DNA of 64,000 nucleotides from Maylandia zebra (Eukaryota; Chordata; Actinopteri; Cichliformes; Cichlidae). The position numbers and the translations under genes are program-made. Where the stretch lies: the NCBI RefSeq assembly GCF_041146795.1, contig NC_135183.1, forward strand, positions 15,621,840-15,685,839, given 5' to 3'. The notes beneath the pieces were generated by a model. It was not told the DNA's origin. It worked only from the letters and a program-made list of their open reading frames with translations, and made no database searches. Shown piece by piece: positions 35,470-64,000 of this stretch; the stretch's first letter is position 1, and each line of letters begins with the position of its first letter.

Positions 35470-36830
35470 ACTGCATTACAATCATGTTGATGTTTCTTTT
35501 CAGCACTGTAGCCAGGCTGACAGGCTAACTCAGCTGTCTTAACTAATTATAGGCCAATCACAAACCTTCTTTTTATCTAAAAAAAATTCTTGAAAGAGTA
35601 GTTGTAGAACAGCTAACTGATCATCTGTAGAGGAATTGTTTATTTTAAGATTTTCAGTCAGGTTTCAGAGCTCATCACAGTACAGCGACTGGCCTCTGAC
35701 AGTGGACTCCTCTCTATGCTTGTCCTGCTAGACCTCAGTGCAGTGTTTGATACCATTGACCATAATACTTTATAACAGCGATTAGAGCATGCTGTAGATA
35801 TTAAATGGAGTGGAGTACCTTTAAGTCATTATGGAGAATCCAGTTTATTCATGCAGATGTAGAGTCCTCTTAACACACTAAGGTTAATTATGGAGTTCCA
35901 CAGGGTTCAGTGCTAGGACAAATTTTGTTTACATTATGCATACTTCCCTTAGTGAGTATCATTAGAAGACATAGCATACATTTTCACTGCTACACAGATG
36001 GCACCCAACTTTATCTACCCATGAAGCCAGATAACACACACCAATTAATTAAATTACAGAGATGTCTTAAAGACATAAAGACCTGGATTACCGCTCAATG
36101 CTTCTAAATTCAGATAAAAGGGAGGTTTTTGTACTTGGCCCTGAAAGTTTTAGAAATATGGTATCTAATCAGATGCTTACTCTGGATGGCATTACCTTGG
36201 CATCCAGCAACACTGTGAGGAATCTTGGAGTCATTTTTGACCAGGATATATCCTTCAATGTGCATATCAAACAAATGACTTCTTCCATTTGTGCAATATC
36301 TCAGCCTTCAGTTGATCCAAAATGCTGCAGGAAGAGTACTGACAGAGAGCGAGAGCATATTTCTGCTATACTGGCTTGTCTTCATTGGCTCCCTGTTAAA
36401 TCCAGAATTGAATTCAAAATCCTGCTCCTCACATACAAGGTCCTACCTTAGTTATGCTGCAAAAGAAATAGACTGCTGGAGATTCCCATGATACACTGAG
36501 TGTTTCTTCTTCAGTCACCTTTTTACTCAATATGTAGTTGTACACAACTCTATATTTAATCATTAATTCTTATTAACTAACAACTGTGGCTCCCTTCCAC
36601 AGCATGTCTACTCCTGTCTTCCTCGGGGCAGATGGCTGTCCCTCCCTGAGCCTGGTTCTTCTGCAGGTTTCTTCCTGTTAAAAGAGTTTAAAAAGTTTTT
36701 CCTGCTTTCTCATAGGCGATCATGACTGTTGGGGTTTTCTCTGTTTTCTTTGTATTACTGTAGGGCGTTTATGTTACATATAAAGTGCCTTCAGGCAACT
36801 GTTGCTGTGATTTGGTGCTATATAAAATAA
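35470..36830 (+). mobile_element. L2-type LINE ORF2 and 3' tail
   Basis: The reverse-transcriptase region contains recognisable LTLDGITLASSNTVRNLGVI (36178-36237) followed by FDQDISFNVHIKQM, then LACLHWLPVKSRIEFKILL, then the 3' UTR with CCTGAGCCTGGTTCTTCTGC and the tail ATAAAGTGCCTTCAGGCAAC. Internal deletions and frameshifts. It lies just upstream of the LRRC24 coding start, antisense. Confidence 0.75.
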
Positions 36831-36839
36831 ATAAAACTG

Positions 36840-37330
36840 AATTGATTCTTCTAAAATCTGACAGTCAGGATTCAGAATTGCTTACAATAAGAAACAGCAC
36901 TAGAGATAGTTCAGAATGATCTGACCTCTCTGACAATGAACTGATGTTCTCGTTTGTCCTGCTAGACTTCACTGCAGAATTAGATACTATTGACCACAAT
37001 ATTTTACTACATAGAGTACAACAAGCGACAGGTATTAAAGGCACTGTTCTGCAGGGATTTGAATATCTTTTGTATCTAATAAACTCCAGTTTATTCATGT
37101 AAATAGGAAAGTGTTCTTGACAAGCTAAGGTTAATTATGAACTTCCTCTGGGTGTTGTGCTGAGACCAGTTGTATTTACATTATTTATAAACGATTCTCC
37201 TAGGCAGGAACATTAGGAAGCATTACCTTGACATCCAGTACTGTGAACAATCTCTGAGTCATATTTGACCAGGATATGTCCTTCAATATGCATATTAAAC
37301 TTTTGACCAGTGGATAGTCTACTATCCACT
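36840..37330 (+). mobile_element. Second L2 fragment directly after the first
   Basis: Restarts upstream in the reverse transcriptase (region equivalent to TVDHNILLHRL, ATGVKGTVL), then skips to TTGACATCCAGTACTGTGAA and CATATTTGACCAGGATATGT. Decayed. Confidence 0.6.
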
Positions 37331-37339
37331 ATAGACTAT

Positions 37340-38050
37340 TACTTATAAATATCTTATATATTTATATAAATATCTTATTTGAATGATTACCTCCATATCG
37401 ATGAGAGAAAGCGAGAAAGACAGAGACTGAGCTCCATTCACTCAGTGATGAAGAAACTGACCTCACAGCTCACCGTTTATTCAGTGGGCTGGTTTCAGTC
37501 ATTATGCAAATGTACTGTTTATAAAGTTGGGGAAACCTGCAGTCAGCTGAGACTGAAGAAGTCACTTCAATGAGTGACAAAATGTTTCTCCCATTGAAAA
37601 CGCTACGTCCAGATGAATCAACTTTTTGGCATAAGGAATATATTTATATTGTAAAAATAAAAGCTAGAAAAACACATCCATGAATTACAAATTAAATTAT
37701 TTCTTAAAAATTATTCTTTTTTTCCCTTTTGCTTTTATACATTGCAAATAAAGTTAAGGAAAGTTTCTTCATGGTTCAACGGTTGCTCATCAGAGGATGA
37801 TTTAAAAATGTTCTGCCAACAATTTCTTTTTCATGCGTAGTTGCAGCGTCTATCTTTTAATACATATGCCTTTCAAGAGTCTTACTGAGATGATGCAAGA
37901 AATTCTCTGCATCTAATCTCCATTGTAGAGATATTTGCCATGTAGCCTCTCTGCCTTGCTTCCACTACATTTCACTACGCCGTAGTTTCCTCAACCCATT
38001 GGCTTCCTTTATGACATCTTCCCAGGGCACTGCGAACTTAATAAAGCAGG
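37340..38050. other. Intergenic sequence, nothing recognised
   Basis: AT-rich, no gene recognised. The open frame 37379-37573 has no familiar domain. Confidence 0.4.
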
Positions 38051-38076
38051 CAGCACAGTGTGAGTTCAACACACTA

Positions 38077-38132
38077 CCACACAGTACAATGTCTGATCTT
38101 AAGTTAGCAAGATCAGACATTGTACTGTGTGG
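38077..38132. repeat. Perfect 24-bp inverted repeat with 8-nt loop
   Basis: Arms 38077-38100 and 38109-38132 are exact reverse complements (left arm starts CCACACAGTACAATGTC and ends TGATCTT) around the loop AAGTTAGC. RNA from either strand would form a stable hairpin. It could be a small foldback element or a local inversion-duplication. Confidence 0.85.
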
Positions 38133-38463
38133 GGGTCCAGAACTGCAGCTTTGTTGCTTCTTTGTCAGAATACTCTCCCCTTATCATTTCAGTTGTACCA
38201 GTTAATATGATGTACTTCACACCGTCAGAGAGTTTTGTATGTTGATCTGATGATACAGCCAAACATTCTCTCTTTCATAACTCTTCTGAGGTGGTACTCC
38301 CATTTTCCCCACACCTAAACATTTCATCCACTACCTATGTTTCACCTGGGATACTGCCCAAGCACATCTTGATGTTTCCTCTTGTTAGTGGATTTCAGCC
38401 ATGACTTTTTCTATACAGTCTGATGCAGATGCTTTCCCAAAGTGTTGTCGCATGCTTCTAAAT

Positions 38464-38690
38464 CAGGGGTGGGGAACTCAAGACCTCAAGGGCCGCTGTC
38501 CTGCAGGTTTTAGATGTGTCCTTGATCCCAAGCAGCTGATTCAAATGGCTAAATTACCTGCTCAACGTGTCTTGAAGTTGTCCAGATGTCTGGTAATAAA
38601 CTAATCATTTTATTCAGGTGTGTTGACCCAGGATGATATCTAAAACCTGCAGGACACCGGCCCTTGAAGCCTGGAGTTCCCCCACCTCTG
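38464..38690. mobile_element. hAT-type MITE with target-site duplication
   Basis: 227 bp with terminal inverted repeats CAGGGGTGGGGAACTC and its near complement GAGTTCCCCCACCTCTG. The subterminal parts are also inverted (CTGCAGGTTTTAGAT against ATCTAAAACCTGCAG). The flanking 8-bp duplication is TTCTAAAT (38456-38463) / TTCTAAGT (38691-38698), 7 of 8 identical, as expected for hAT transposition. Confidence 0.85.
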
Positions 38691-38804
38691 TTCTAAGTCC
38701 TACGCCCAGGTGTATTCTCAAGAATGTCACTATGGAGAAAAGCAGATTTTGCTTCTTGATTTGCAATCCCAGCTTTCCAAATTCACCCTGTTTATAGATA
38801 AATG

Positions 38805-38915
38805 GTAAATGGCCTGTATCTGTATAGCACTTTACTTAGTCCCTAAGGACTCCAAAGAGCTTTACACATTCAGTCATCCACCCATTCACACACACATTCA
38901 CACAAATGGCAGCAA
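38805..38915 (-). mobile_element. Tail fragment of the second SINE family
   Basis: GGTAAATGGCCTGTATCTGT, TAGTCCCTAAGGACTCCAAA and CAGTCATCCACCCATTCACA match the tail of the copies at 19320 and 26292. Confidence 0.7.
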
Positions 38916-38919
38916 CTCT

Positions 38920-40235
38920 GATTGTTGTATTTGTAGATTCTAATAATCGTTTCATTTTGGTGCACTTAAAGGCCTACCTCTATCATGCTTGATGGAGAAA
39001 AAGTGCTTCCTGGCCAAACAACTCGATACTCCTCAAACATCTAGGGAGCCTCAACCTTTTCCTCTCGAAGAAACATATTACTCTCTGTCTTCTTATGGGT
39101 GCTGGATTAGGTGTTGGCTCAAACTAATTCTTGTCATTGTATACTTTTGTCAAAATGTGTGTCTAGTTCTTGCCTTGTCTTCAGGTATTCCCTTTTTTGC
39201 TATGGTGAAAAGTGATTTTAGAAACTTAAAGGGTTCCATAAAAATGTGATCGTACCCTCTCTTGCTTTTTTTGTACCTTTCACAAATTATCCACTTGTCT
39301 CAGGGCGAACAGCTGGTGTTTGATGTTTTCCTGGAGCTGGTTTAATCCAGAGTATTTTATAGTTGTGAATAATTTTTCTACTGTAAAAATATAGTCTTCA
39401 AATTGTTTGGAAATGGCACGTCCCAGATTATTGAACAACAACAACGGTTTCTGTGAGACCATTTCCGATGTCTTTCCTGCTTGGCATTGTGTTAACACAA
39501 CTGAATACCCAAGAACAATAAAGTGGAAAAACCTCTTTTCTGATAGTGAAGGTCATAATTCCTGATGATCAAAAATATCTGATTAGCAGCACCTGGCTGC
39601 TACCTACCCTCTCAATTCTTATGAAAAAACAGCAAGGGCCTACTTCACACACTGCGTTTGCATTCGGTCTTACTTTTTGTTAAATAAATATAACACTATG
39701 ACATGCTTTTGTAGTTTATCTGAGGTTATGTTTACTGCATTTTGAGACCTAAGCCTTAGAATTAAAGGTGAGTGTAATTTATTTTAAACCATGACTGTAA
39801 ATGTAGTTTTATTCTGATTAACATCTCAATAAATGTAATCTTTTCCATATTCATATCAGTTGGTGAATCTCTGTCACCATAGAAACAGCTCATGCCAAGA
39901 GGATTTGACTTGCATAAAAGGATCTACCATCAAGGCCACTTCACTCTGCTGCTGCTGCTCGCCTGTAAACGTCCTCTACTGTGTAACTACAGGGCTGCTG
40001 CAGCATGAACTGGGTTTATCTGTATGTAAGATATGAAACACATAAAATATTTCCATTGACTGACAGCAGTGAAACCAGAAAAGCTGTCTTTAAGGGCAGC
40101 TAAACATGCACTCGAGCAGTCATATGCTGTGCTAAAGGCCACCTTAATAACACAGAAGCTACACAATAACAGTAACCAGTATCTGATGGCAGCGTGCATG
40201 CCAAAGGGTGATTAAATGGACTCTGCGAAGACAAA
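38920..40235. other. Intergenic sequence, nothing recognised
   Basis: AT-rich; no gene or repeat family recognised. Open frames such as 38989-39249 have no familiar domain. Confidence 0.4.
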
Positions 40236-40239
40236 CGCA

Positions 40240-40960
40240 TATAAGATAAGAAGCACCATGATGGATGCGTGTGGAAGAATAAATACCTCGTTGGGGAAGG
40301 ACGTGGGAGACCCAGAAAAGGACGTCCGACCTGCACGACGTCTTCTTATTCCTTCTTAGCAGACGGTTCTAATAATTTGCCTCAAATAAATGAAAGTAGA
40401 AGAGGGGAGGAAAAAATCGACAGTTTGCAGAGGACCGCGGGCCGTCGCACACACGCTTATGATGTCAACAAAAGACGGGAGCCAGCAGCGAAATATTATG
40501 GCAGGTTTGATAGTGTAGCACTAAGTGCAAATCAGTGCAGTGCGGTTCAGATCATGTCTTTGTTGAATGCCATCATCCAGCTGTTCATTCATTCGTCACT
40601 CCCAGTGAACCCTCCCATCCATTTACCCCACGCTGCTGCTCCTCAGGACGATCGTCGAGTCAGCAGTGCTCCGCAAGAAGCACAAAAGCGTCTCCTGCAC
40701 ACGTTAATCACAGCAAAGTCTTCGTGATAAATGTTGTGCATCAAACTCATCTGTGTAAGAATCTGTGGTCGTTCGCCTGCAGATTGCCATCTCACGCTAA
40801 CGTAGTGCGTAAATCTGCATTCCGTGGAAACCGTGGACATTTTCATTACGCTCACCGTCACAGTGCCAACAAAATATTCTCAGGTGTCAGGAACGGAACA
40901 GAAATGGTTAATATAGATACAATCATTAGTCACGTGAACAAGGTAAGAAGGCGACATTTA
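40240..40960. promoter_or_regulatory. CpG-rich block, candidate LRRC24 promoter / 5' untranslated exon
   Basis: CpG dinucleotides are frequent here (about 16 in 40261-40500 and a similar density to 40870), unlike the flanking AT-rich DNA. It lies 5 kb upstream of the LRRC24 start codon and after the LONP1 3' end, so it is the best candidate for the LRRC24 promoter. GAG|GTATTT on the minus strand at 40287/40286 could be a splice donor of a 5' untranslated exon. On the plus strand, AAG|GTAAGA near 40942 is also donor-like, so a divergent or antisense transcript cannot be excluded. Confidence 0.35.
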
Positions 40961-41319
40961 TCGCGTCTTCAAACGCATCAAAGACAACCAGGGTTTCAAG
41001 AACATCTCAGCCCAGCTGGAAAAGTGTGTGTTCAAAAAAGACTAAGTGTGGCGAGGTTTTAAAAGGATTTCTGATACATGCAAGCGATCATCTAATGACA
41101 ACCGAGCTTTCAGGGCTGGTCAGCCCTGCAAATCGAGCCCAAGAGACTGTGTTTAATGAAATCCAAATGACATCAGAAGATCTGCTGGTAGGCAACTTCT
41201 TGTATCAAGTTACTGTAATCACAGAGACGGCAAAAAGTTCACCTTTATTTCAAGAAAAATTAGAACTCTACGTTCGGGTCCAGGTCTATGAGAGGATCCT
41301 CATCACTGATTAATCTTTG

Positions 41320-42390
41320 TACTGCTCTTCCCAAATACAAATGCGTGACAGTGATGCGAGGTCATCTGTTTGATGAACTGGAACAGTTCCTTTTAGGAAA
41401 TGAATTCTGCACACACTAACAAAACCACTGAAGAATGACCCAAAGCAGACAGGTGCTTACAAAGTGGCTTAGTCAAAGCCCAGATTTTATTTGCCTTTAC
41501 CTGTAGGCACAGTTTTAAGGACAAACATGTGTTTCCTTGTCCAGACAAAAAGGAAAAGGCAACAAGTTCTTAATTACTTTTATCCCAAGATTATCTACAT
41601 TGAGCAAATCTGTAGTGTCTGACATATAACCACACACTTTAAAATACATAATGGATAATACATGTAACATACATAAGCTTCTACTTGTCAGGGTTGCTTG
41701 AGTAGCATCAGCCGCTTTTTATTTGACCAAACAGACGCCTGACAGGATGTTAAAGCTAATTTGAACCTGATCTCTTCCACAGAGTTTTCAGTGGGTTATC
41801 TTGTGGTGAACTGTTGTATTTGAGATGTACTCTGACACTGTGCTAACTGTGTATGGGCTCAATTCAATTCCAATAATAGAATCACAATAGACCTTCGTAG
41901 CCACCTTTTTTGCTACAACACTGCATAGGTCTATGACAGTAATATAGCAGAAATTTTTAAAAAAAAGTTACTTTGAAACTTACTTTAAGTCATTATTTGA
42001 TGGGTTTTTAACTTTATTAAAAATGCAAAAGAAGGAAGTAGCTTTGGTGCAGAAAAGCTGCGCGAGTTGAAAGTAGAACACTTCATTCTTTGGAATGCTC
42101 TGGCATCTATATAGCATTAATCTGAGTGATCAAAGTTTTTTTACACTCCGTTTATCTTTCTCATCATGTCTGATTCAAACTTGACTGTTTGCAACACTTT
42201 TGGATCATTTGTTGTCATTTTCATCTAATTACATACTTCCTTTTTTAAAATTATAAAGTTGAAACAAGCACTTTAATTGCTCACCAAGAGTACAAAAGTG
42301 GTTTATAAATTCCAGTCTATTTAACTTAATCAAACCATTAAAATGCCCTCACACAGTCAGAGGTGGGCTAGAACAGGCAACAGCATTCAG
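41320..42390. other. Intergenic sequence, nothing recognised
   Basis: AT-rich DNA between the CpG-rich block and the probable LONP1 3'UTR; no feature recognised. Confidence 0.4.
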
Positions 42391-42399
42391 TTATGTCTG

Positions 42400-42405
42400 T
42401 TTATT
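42400..42405 (-). promoter_or_regulatory. Candidate LONP1 poly(A) signal
   Basis: AATAAA on the minus strand about 490 nt after the LONP1 stop codon. It is the first clear hexamer downstream. The real site could differ. Confidence 0.3.
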
Positions 42406-42892
42406 GTTGATTTCAACATCATCATCCTGACATCTGGTATACTACAAATGCACAAAATCTATGAAAGAGTCCATCCACAGACCTGGATGAACAAGCTGCC
42501 TGGCAGCAAAGTCCTCAATCTGACTTCTGCTAATCAGTGACATGGTCACGTGTCACCGTCACCATTTGACTTTCCGTGTCCATATTTGGCACATTTCAGT
42601 TCAGTGTTGTTGTCTCCGTCACAGCTGTACCCACACAGTAAAGGCTTCTATGGTAACCAAAACAGGATCATGTGCGAGTGACCAACAAGGCTGCTGCTCC
42701 ACTGTGATACTGCAACAGATGATGTAGTGCCAAGTCTCTATAACAGGACCTCAGAGTCCATTCAGTCAAAAAGTAACAAGTTGATTTCACCATGTACGAC
42801 GAGAATGACACCGCTATTGCTGTTGGGTAATAAATAGGTACCGAGTTGTCAAGTGCCATCAATCTTGGTCAGGTGCTATAGTTGAAAACAGG

Positions 42893-61476
<18,584 letters not shown>

Positions 61477-61560
61477 GTTTATCTGGAGCCTTCTACGGCT
61501 GCACGTGACGATCCGTCTTCCGTCCAATATTGATGACGTAGTGTTGCTCACGCAACGATT
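61477..61560 (-). promoter_or_regulatory. LONP1 proximal promoter / 5'UTR motifs
   Basis: Just upstream of the chosen ATG are an E-box CACGTG (61502-61507), an ETS-type CGGAAG (61522-61517 on the minus strand) and a CRE-like TACGTCA (61540-61534 on the minus strand), with several CpGs. Such motifs are common in TATA-less promoters of nuclear genes for mitochondrial proteins. They overlap the 25-codon N-terminal extension that the in-frame ATG at 61551 would encode, which mildly favours the start at 61476. Function is inferred from motif type only. Confidence 0.4.
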
Positions 61561-61642
61561 CTAGAACAGTGGTGTCAAACGTAAGGTCGGGGGCCAGAAT
61601 CGACCGAGGAAAGACTCCTATCTAGTCTACCCTAAGGTTTCT

Positions 61643-61668
61643 GGGGGGGGGGGGGGGGGGGGGGGGGG
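61643..61668 (+). repeat. Poly-G tract of 26 upstream of LONP1
   Basis: A run of 26 G, 167 bp upstream of the LONP1 start codon on the non-coding side. It could form a G-quadruplex; its length is likely polymorphic or uncertain in the assembly. Confidence 0.85.
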
Positions 61669-61699
61669 AATGATGAAGTGCATAGGTTTTTAACTTTAG

Positions 61700-63800
61700 G
61701 TTTTACAGATTTTGTACTGACTGAAGACTTCACCAGCTGGCATTCATACTACTCCAAAATATTTAAGTAATAGTTAAAAAATTAAATGACACACAAACAA
61801 ATTCCCGTTTTCCTACTATCTAGTACAGAAATTTCTGGGAGTCTTTTGTTTTGATTTTTTTTTTTAAAGCAAATCAAAGTTTGTTGAAAGAAAGACAGAA
61901 AGCAAGAAGAGAGAGTTTTTGTTTTTATAGTAAAAAAAGAGAACAAAAACTTTATGTTTTATAAAGACAGGTCAGTCTGGGCAATGAGCTAGTAGAACTT
62001 TGTAATTTTACACATTTTTCATGAAGAAACACTGGAGACGTACTTTTGAAGCATCTTTTTCTAATACTTATAAGATATCCCAGGGATTATGTGAAGTTAA
62101 ATGTGTTTACAACTGTGTTGTAAACACACTAAGATATTCTTAGTGTGTTTACAACACATTTAACTGACAGAAATAATTTTTTTATTTTGTTAGTAGATGC
62201 ATTAATGACAATAATGCATTCATTTGTGTTATGTTTGATACTACTATCAGTGATAGTTGAGCATTGCTGAACACATCCTATGCCCACTAGGTGGCGATGG
62301 AGAGTACCATTTGACCAAATGACCAACTGACGCATAACGTGGTTGGAACCACCAGTTAAAATGTAATCTAGATCAATAATGATTATAACCTACTATGTCT
62401 TTCCTCTTCCCACTAGGAGGTGCTCTAACTATTGCAGCCAAATGGCACATCAATCTGTTCAGGGCTCGACTCTCATCATGCCCGTGAAGCTTGGGAGAGA
62501 TTGGCGAATGGTCAAGCTCAACGTGCAGCCATGGCCACACCTTTTCACGAAACTTCAAAAGCTTTGTCATTTAACATCATCGAGGTGGGCCGTTCTATGT
62601 AAACTCACAATGTTCACACTGAATCGCCATGATGGTCTGACGGTTATTCTCACCACTTTTGAGGCGGATAGGTTGGCCACGCCCTATGATGATAACTCAA
62701 AAACTATGCCATTTGAAATGGTCCAGGGTCTGTAGTTGAGACTGGCCAACTGTCCCACAGCCCAATAAAGGAGATGTGGAAATAGCTTCAGTCTGTTGCA
62801 GACTAACGTGAAATTCAATTGATTGATTAACAAGATATTCTTAGTGTGTGTTCTTTCCAGAGGCGTAATAGAAAGTCAGCAGCAGGCCTGAATCAAGTAT
62901 TACAACATTTTATACATTTTCTAAATCATCCAAATTAGTGCAATCCTGTGACAATGTGACACACAGTTTGTACTTCATTCCATGGTTTTGGTGAAGTACA
63001 GTTTAAAACAACTGCGCTTAAAACAACTCCAGCAGCTTTAAAGTTTTAGTTTTAAATCAGTGGGATTAGCCATGTTTTCACGGATTTCGATATTTACAGC
63101 ATGTTTTCATTGTGATATTGTCAAAAAAGGCCATGAGGTTGATAACAAGAGTGAGCCTAAATGCTGAACCAACAAAGAAACTAATGTTTTAGAGTTTATT
63201 TTCACACAAAAGAGTTATGGTAAATACAGGGGAACACAGGGTTCTCTTCCAGATCTGGAGAGTGTGTTATGGTATACTGAGGGAAGAGAGGAGAAATTAG
63301 GTAAGTCCGGACTGACGGTACATGTTTGAGGCTGATCAGGAGGTTGTACTGACTCTAAGCAGTTTTGGTGACAGTGCATACTCCATGAAATTAAATGCTA
63401 TTCATTGCAATATACTGGACATTCACTGATAAGATTCAACATACTGTTTTAGAGAGGTTGAGATTAGATGAACATGGTCCTTCATGAATATGAATGTGTG
63501 CTCTTGTGTTATTAAAACAAATGTACTTAAATTAATAGTGTCATCTCTACTCTTCGTCTTGCTCGATGCCAGTAATATAAGGGGTGACGGAAGTTACAGC
63601 TATCGTTGTAATCACCCTGTCTCTGGTCTTTTAACTCCAACTACCACAAGTTTAAAGGCTGTAGATTGTAGCCATTACTTTAACACTGTATATAAATGTA
63701 ACAGGGCTCAGTGCTGGTTTTTACAGTTTGAGCTACTTCAAACTTTACTTGGGAATTTCACATTATCATACTAAAAATAGTAGCTAGGTAGTACTGCTGT
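61700..63800. other. Region upstream of LONP1: no gene recognised
   Basis: Contains a hairpin (62114-62158) and a segment at about 62280-62800 that looks repeat-derived (CCCACTAGGTGGCGATGG and CCCACTAGGAGGTGCTCT). The 118-codon frame at 62379-62735 and the 96-codon frame at 63484-63774 have no recognisable domain. Confidence 0.4.
62114..62158. repeat. Perfect 21-bp inverted repeat with 3-nt loop
   Basis: Arms 62114-62134 (TGTGTTGTAAACACACTAAG plus A) and 62138-62158 are exact reverse complements around TAT. Outer GTTAAATGTGT / ACACATTTAAC extends the symmetry with an offset, and the arm sequence GTGTTTACAAC also occurs once more just upstream. Confidence 0.85.
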
Positions 63801-63815
63801 AATATTTTCATATGC

Positions 63816-64000
63816 TATGATGATCTTAAAAGAGCAGAGTTAGGGATTAATACAGTGGGTGATCTTGTTCATGAGAACTCTCTTCTTACTTTTAATCAAC
63901 TGAAAAGCAAGTTTGGTCTGACCAATAAGGATTTTTTGAAGTACTTTCAGGTAAAGCACGATATTACTTCTAAATTGAAGGATTTTAATGGAGGGTTTGG
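63816..64000 (+). mobile_element. L1/Tx1-type LINE ORF2 C-terminal fragment, runs off the window
   Basis: The open frame reads LKRAELGINTVGDLVHENSL, then LTFNQLKSKFGLTNKDFLKY and FQVKHDITSKL. This matches the pattern (GI.T..DL..., F..L..KF.L....F.YLQ..H.I) near the end of ORF2 in L1-clade LINEs. It stays open to the last base, so more lies to the right. Confidence 0.7.

Noticed and set aside
40269-41062. Overlapping plus-strand frames of 152 and 175 codons
   Set aside because: No recognisable domain, start context or splice partner. They sit in a CpG-rich block where stop codons are rarer by composition, so they are reported only as a possible promoter region.
62379-62735. 118-codon plus-strand frame upstream of LONP1
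   Set aside because: No domain recognised. Flanking phrases resemble dispersed fish repeats (CACTAGGTGGCG / CACTAGGAGGTG), and there is no splice or promoter evidence.
63484-63774. 96-codon plus-strand frame with a hydrophobic start
   Set aside because: The Leu-rich start could mimic a signal peptide, but nothing else supports a gene and the next segment is a LINE.

Overview
The window is vertebrate nuclear DNA and almost certainly comes from a teleost fish. The genes have short exons with GT-AG introns, the spacers are AT-rich, and there are many decayed LINE, SINE and DNA-transposon copies. One nearly full-length tRNA-headed SINE (17841-18110) plus several heads and tails match the AFC family described from African cichlids, so an African cichlid (tilapia or haplochromine lineage) is the best guess. 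That guess rests on memory of the family and not on a search.

Four protein-coding genes could be reconstructed exon by exon with consistent phase. (1) SASS6, plus strand, 174-8489: the C-terminal coiled-coil half of the centriole cartwheel protein, whose 5' part lies before the window. (2) A fetuin-A/AHSG-like gene, minus strand, 11785-9188: complete, 7 exons, 339 aa, ending in an unusual histidine-rich repeat. It converges with SASS6. (3) LRRC24, minus strand, 35026-24527: complete, 7 exons, 620 aa, a neuronal-type LRR-Ig membrane protein. (4) LONP1, minus strand, 61476-42893: complete, 21 coding exons, 1002 aa, the mitochondrial Lon protease with Walker A/B motifs and the Ser-Lys dyad intact. 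LRRC24 and LONP1 are head-to-tail. The four genes do not form a pathway; each is a single-copy housekeeping or tissue gene with its own promoter.

The 12.7 kb spacer between the fetuin and LRRC24 genes (11.8-24.5 kb) and the large introns are mostly mobile-element debris. L2-type LINE pieces predominate, including remnants of an ORF1 with SGNH-esterase motifs. Other pieces are two tRNA-headed SINE families, Tc1-like and hAT-like DNA elements, palindromic MITEs and an L1-type fragment at the right edge. At 12.9-15.6 kb a tandem duplication carries two identical tRNA-Thr(AGT) genes. LONP1 intron 2 holds an intronless, broken coiled-coil ORF on the opposite strand (56210-57612), probably a retrocopy.

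The observations most worth a second look are the His-rich fetuin tail, the coiled-coil retrocopy, the tRNA-bearing tandem duplication, a perfect 24-bp hairpin at 38077-38132, an unexplained insert at 34105-34620 and a CpG-rich block at 40.25-40.95 kb. No bacterial-type system, CRISPR array or viral gene was seen.
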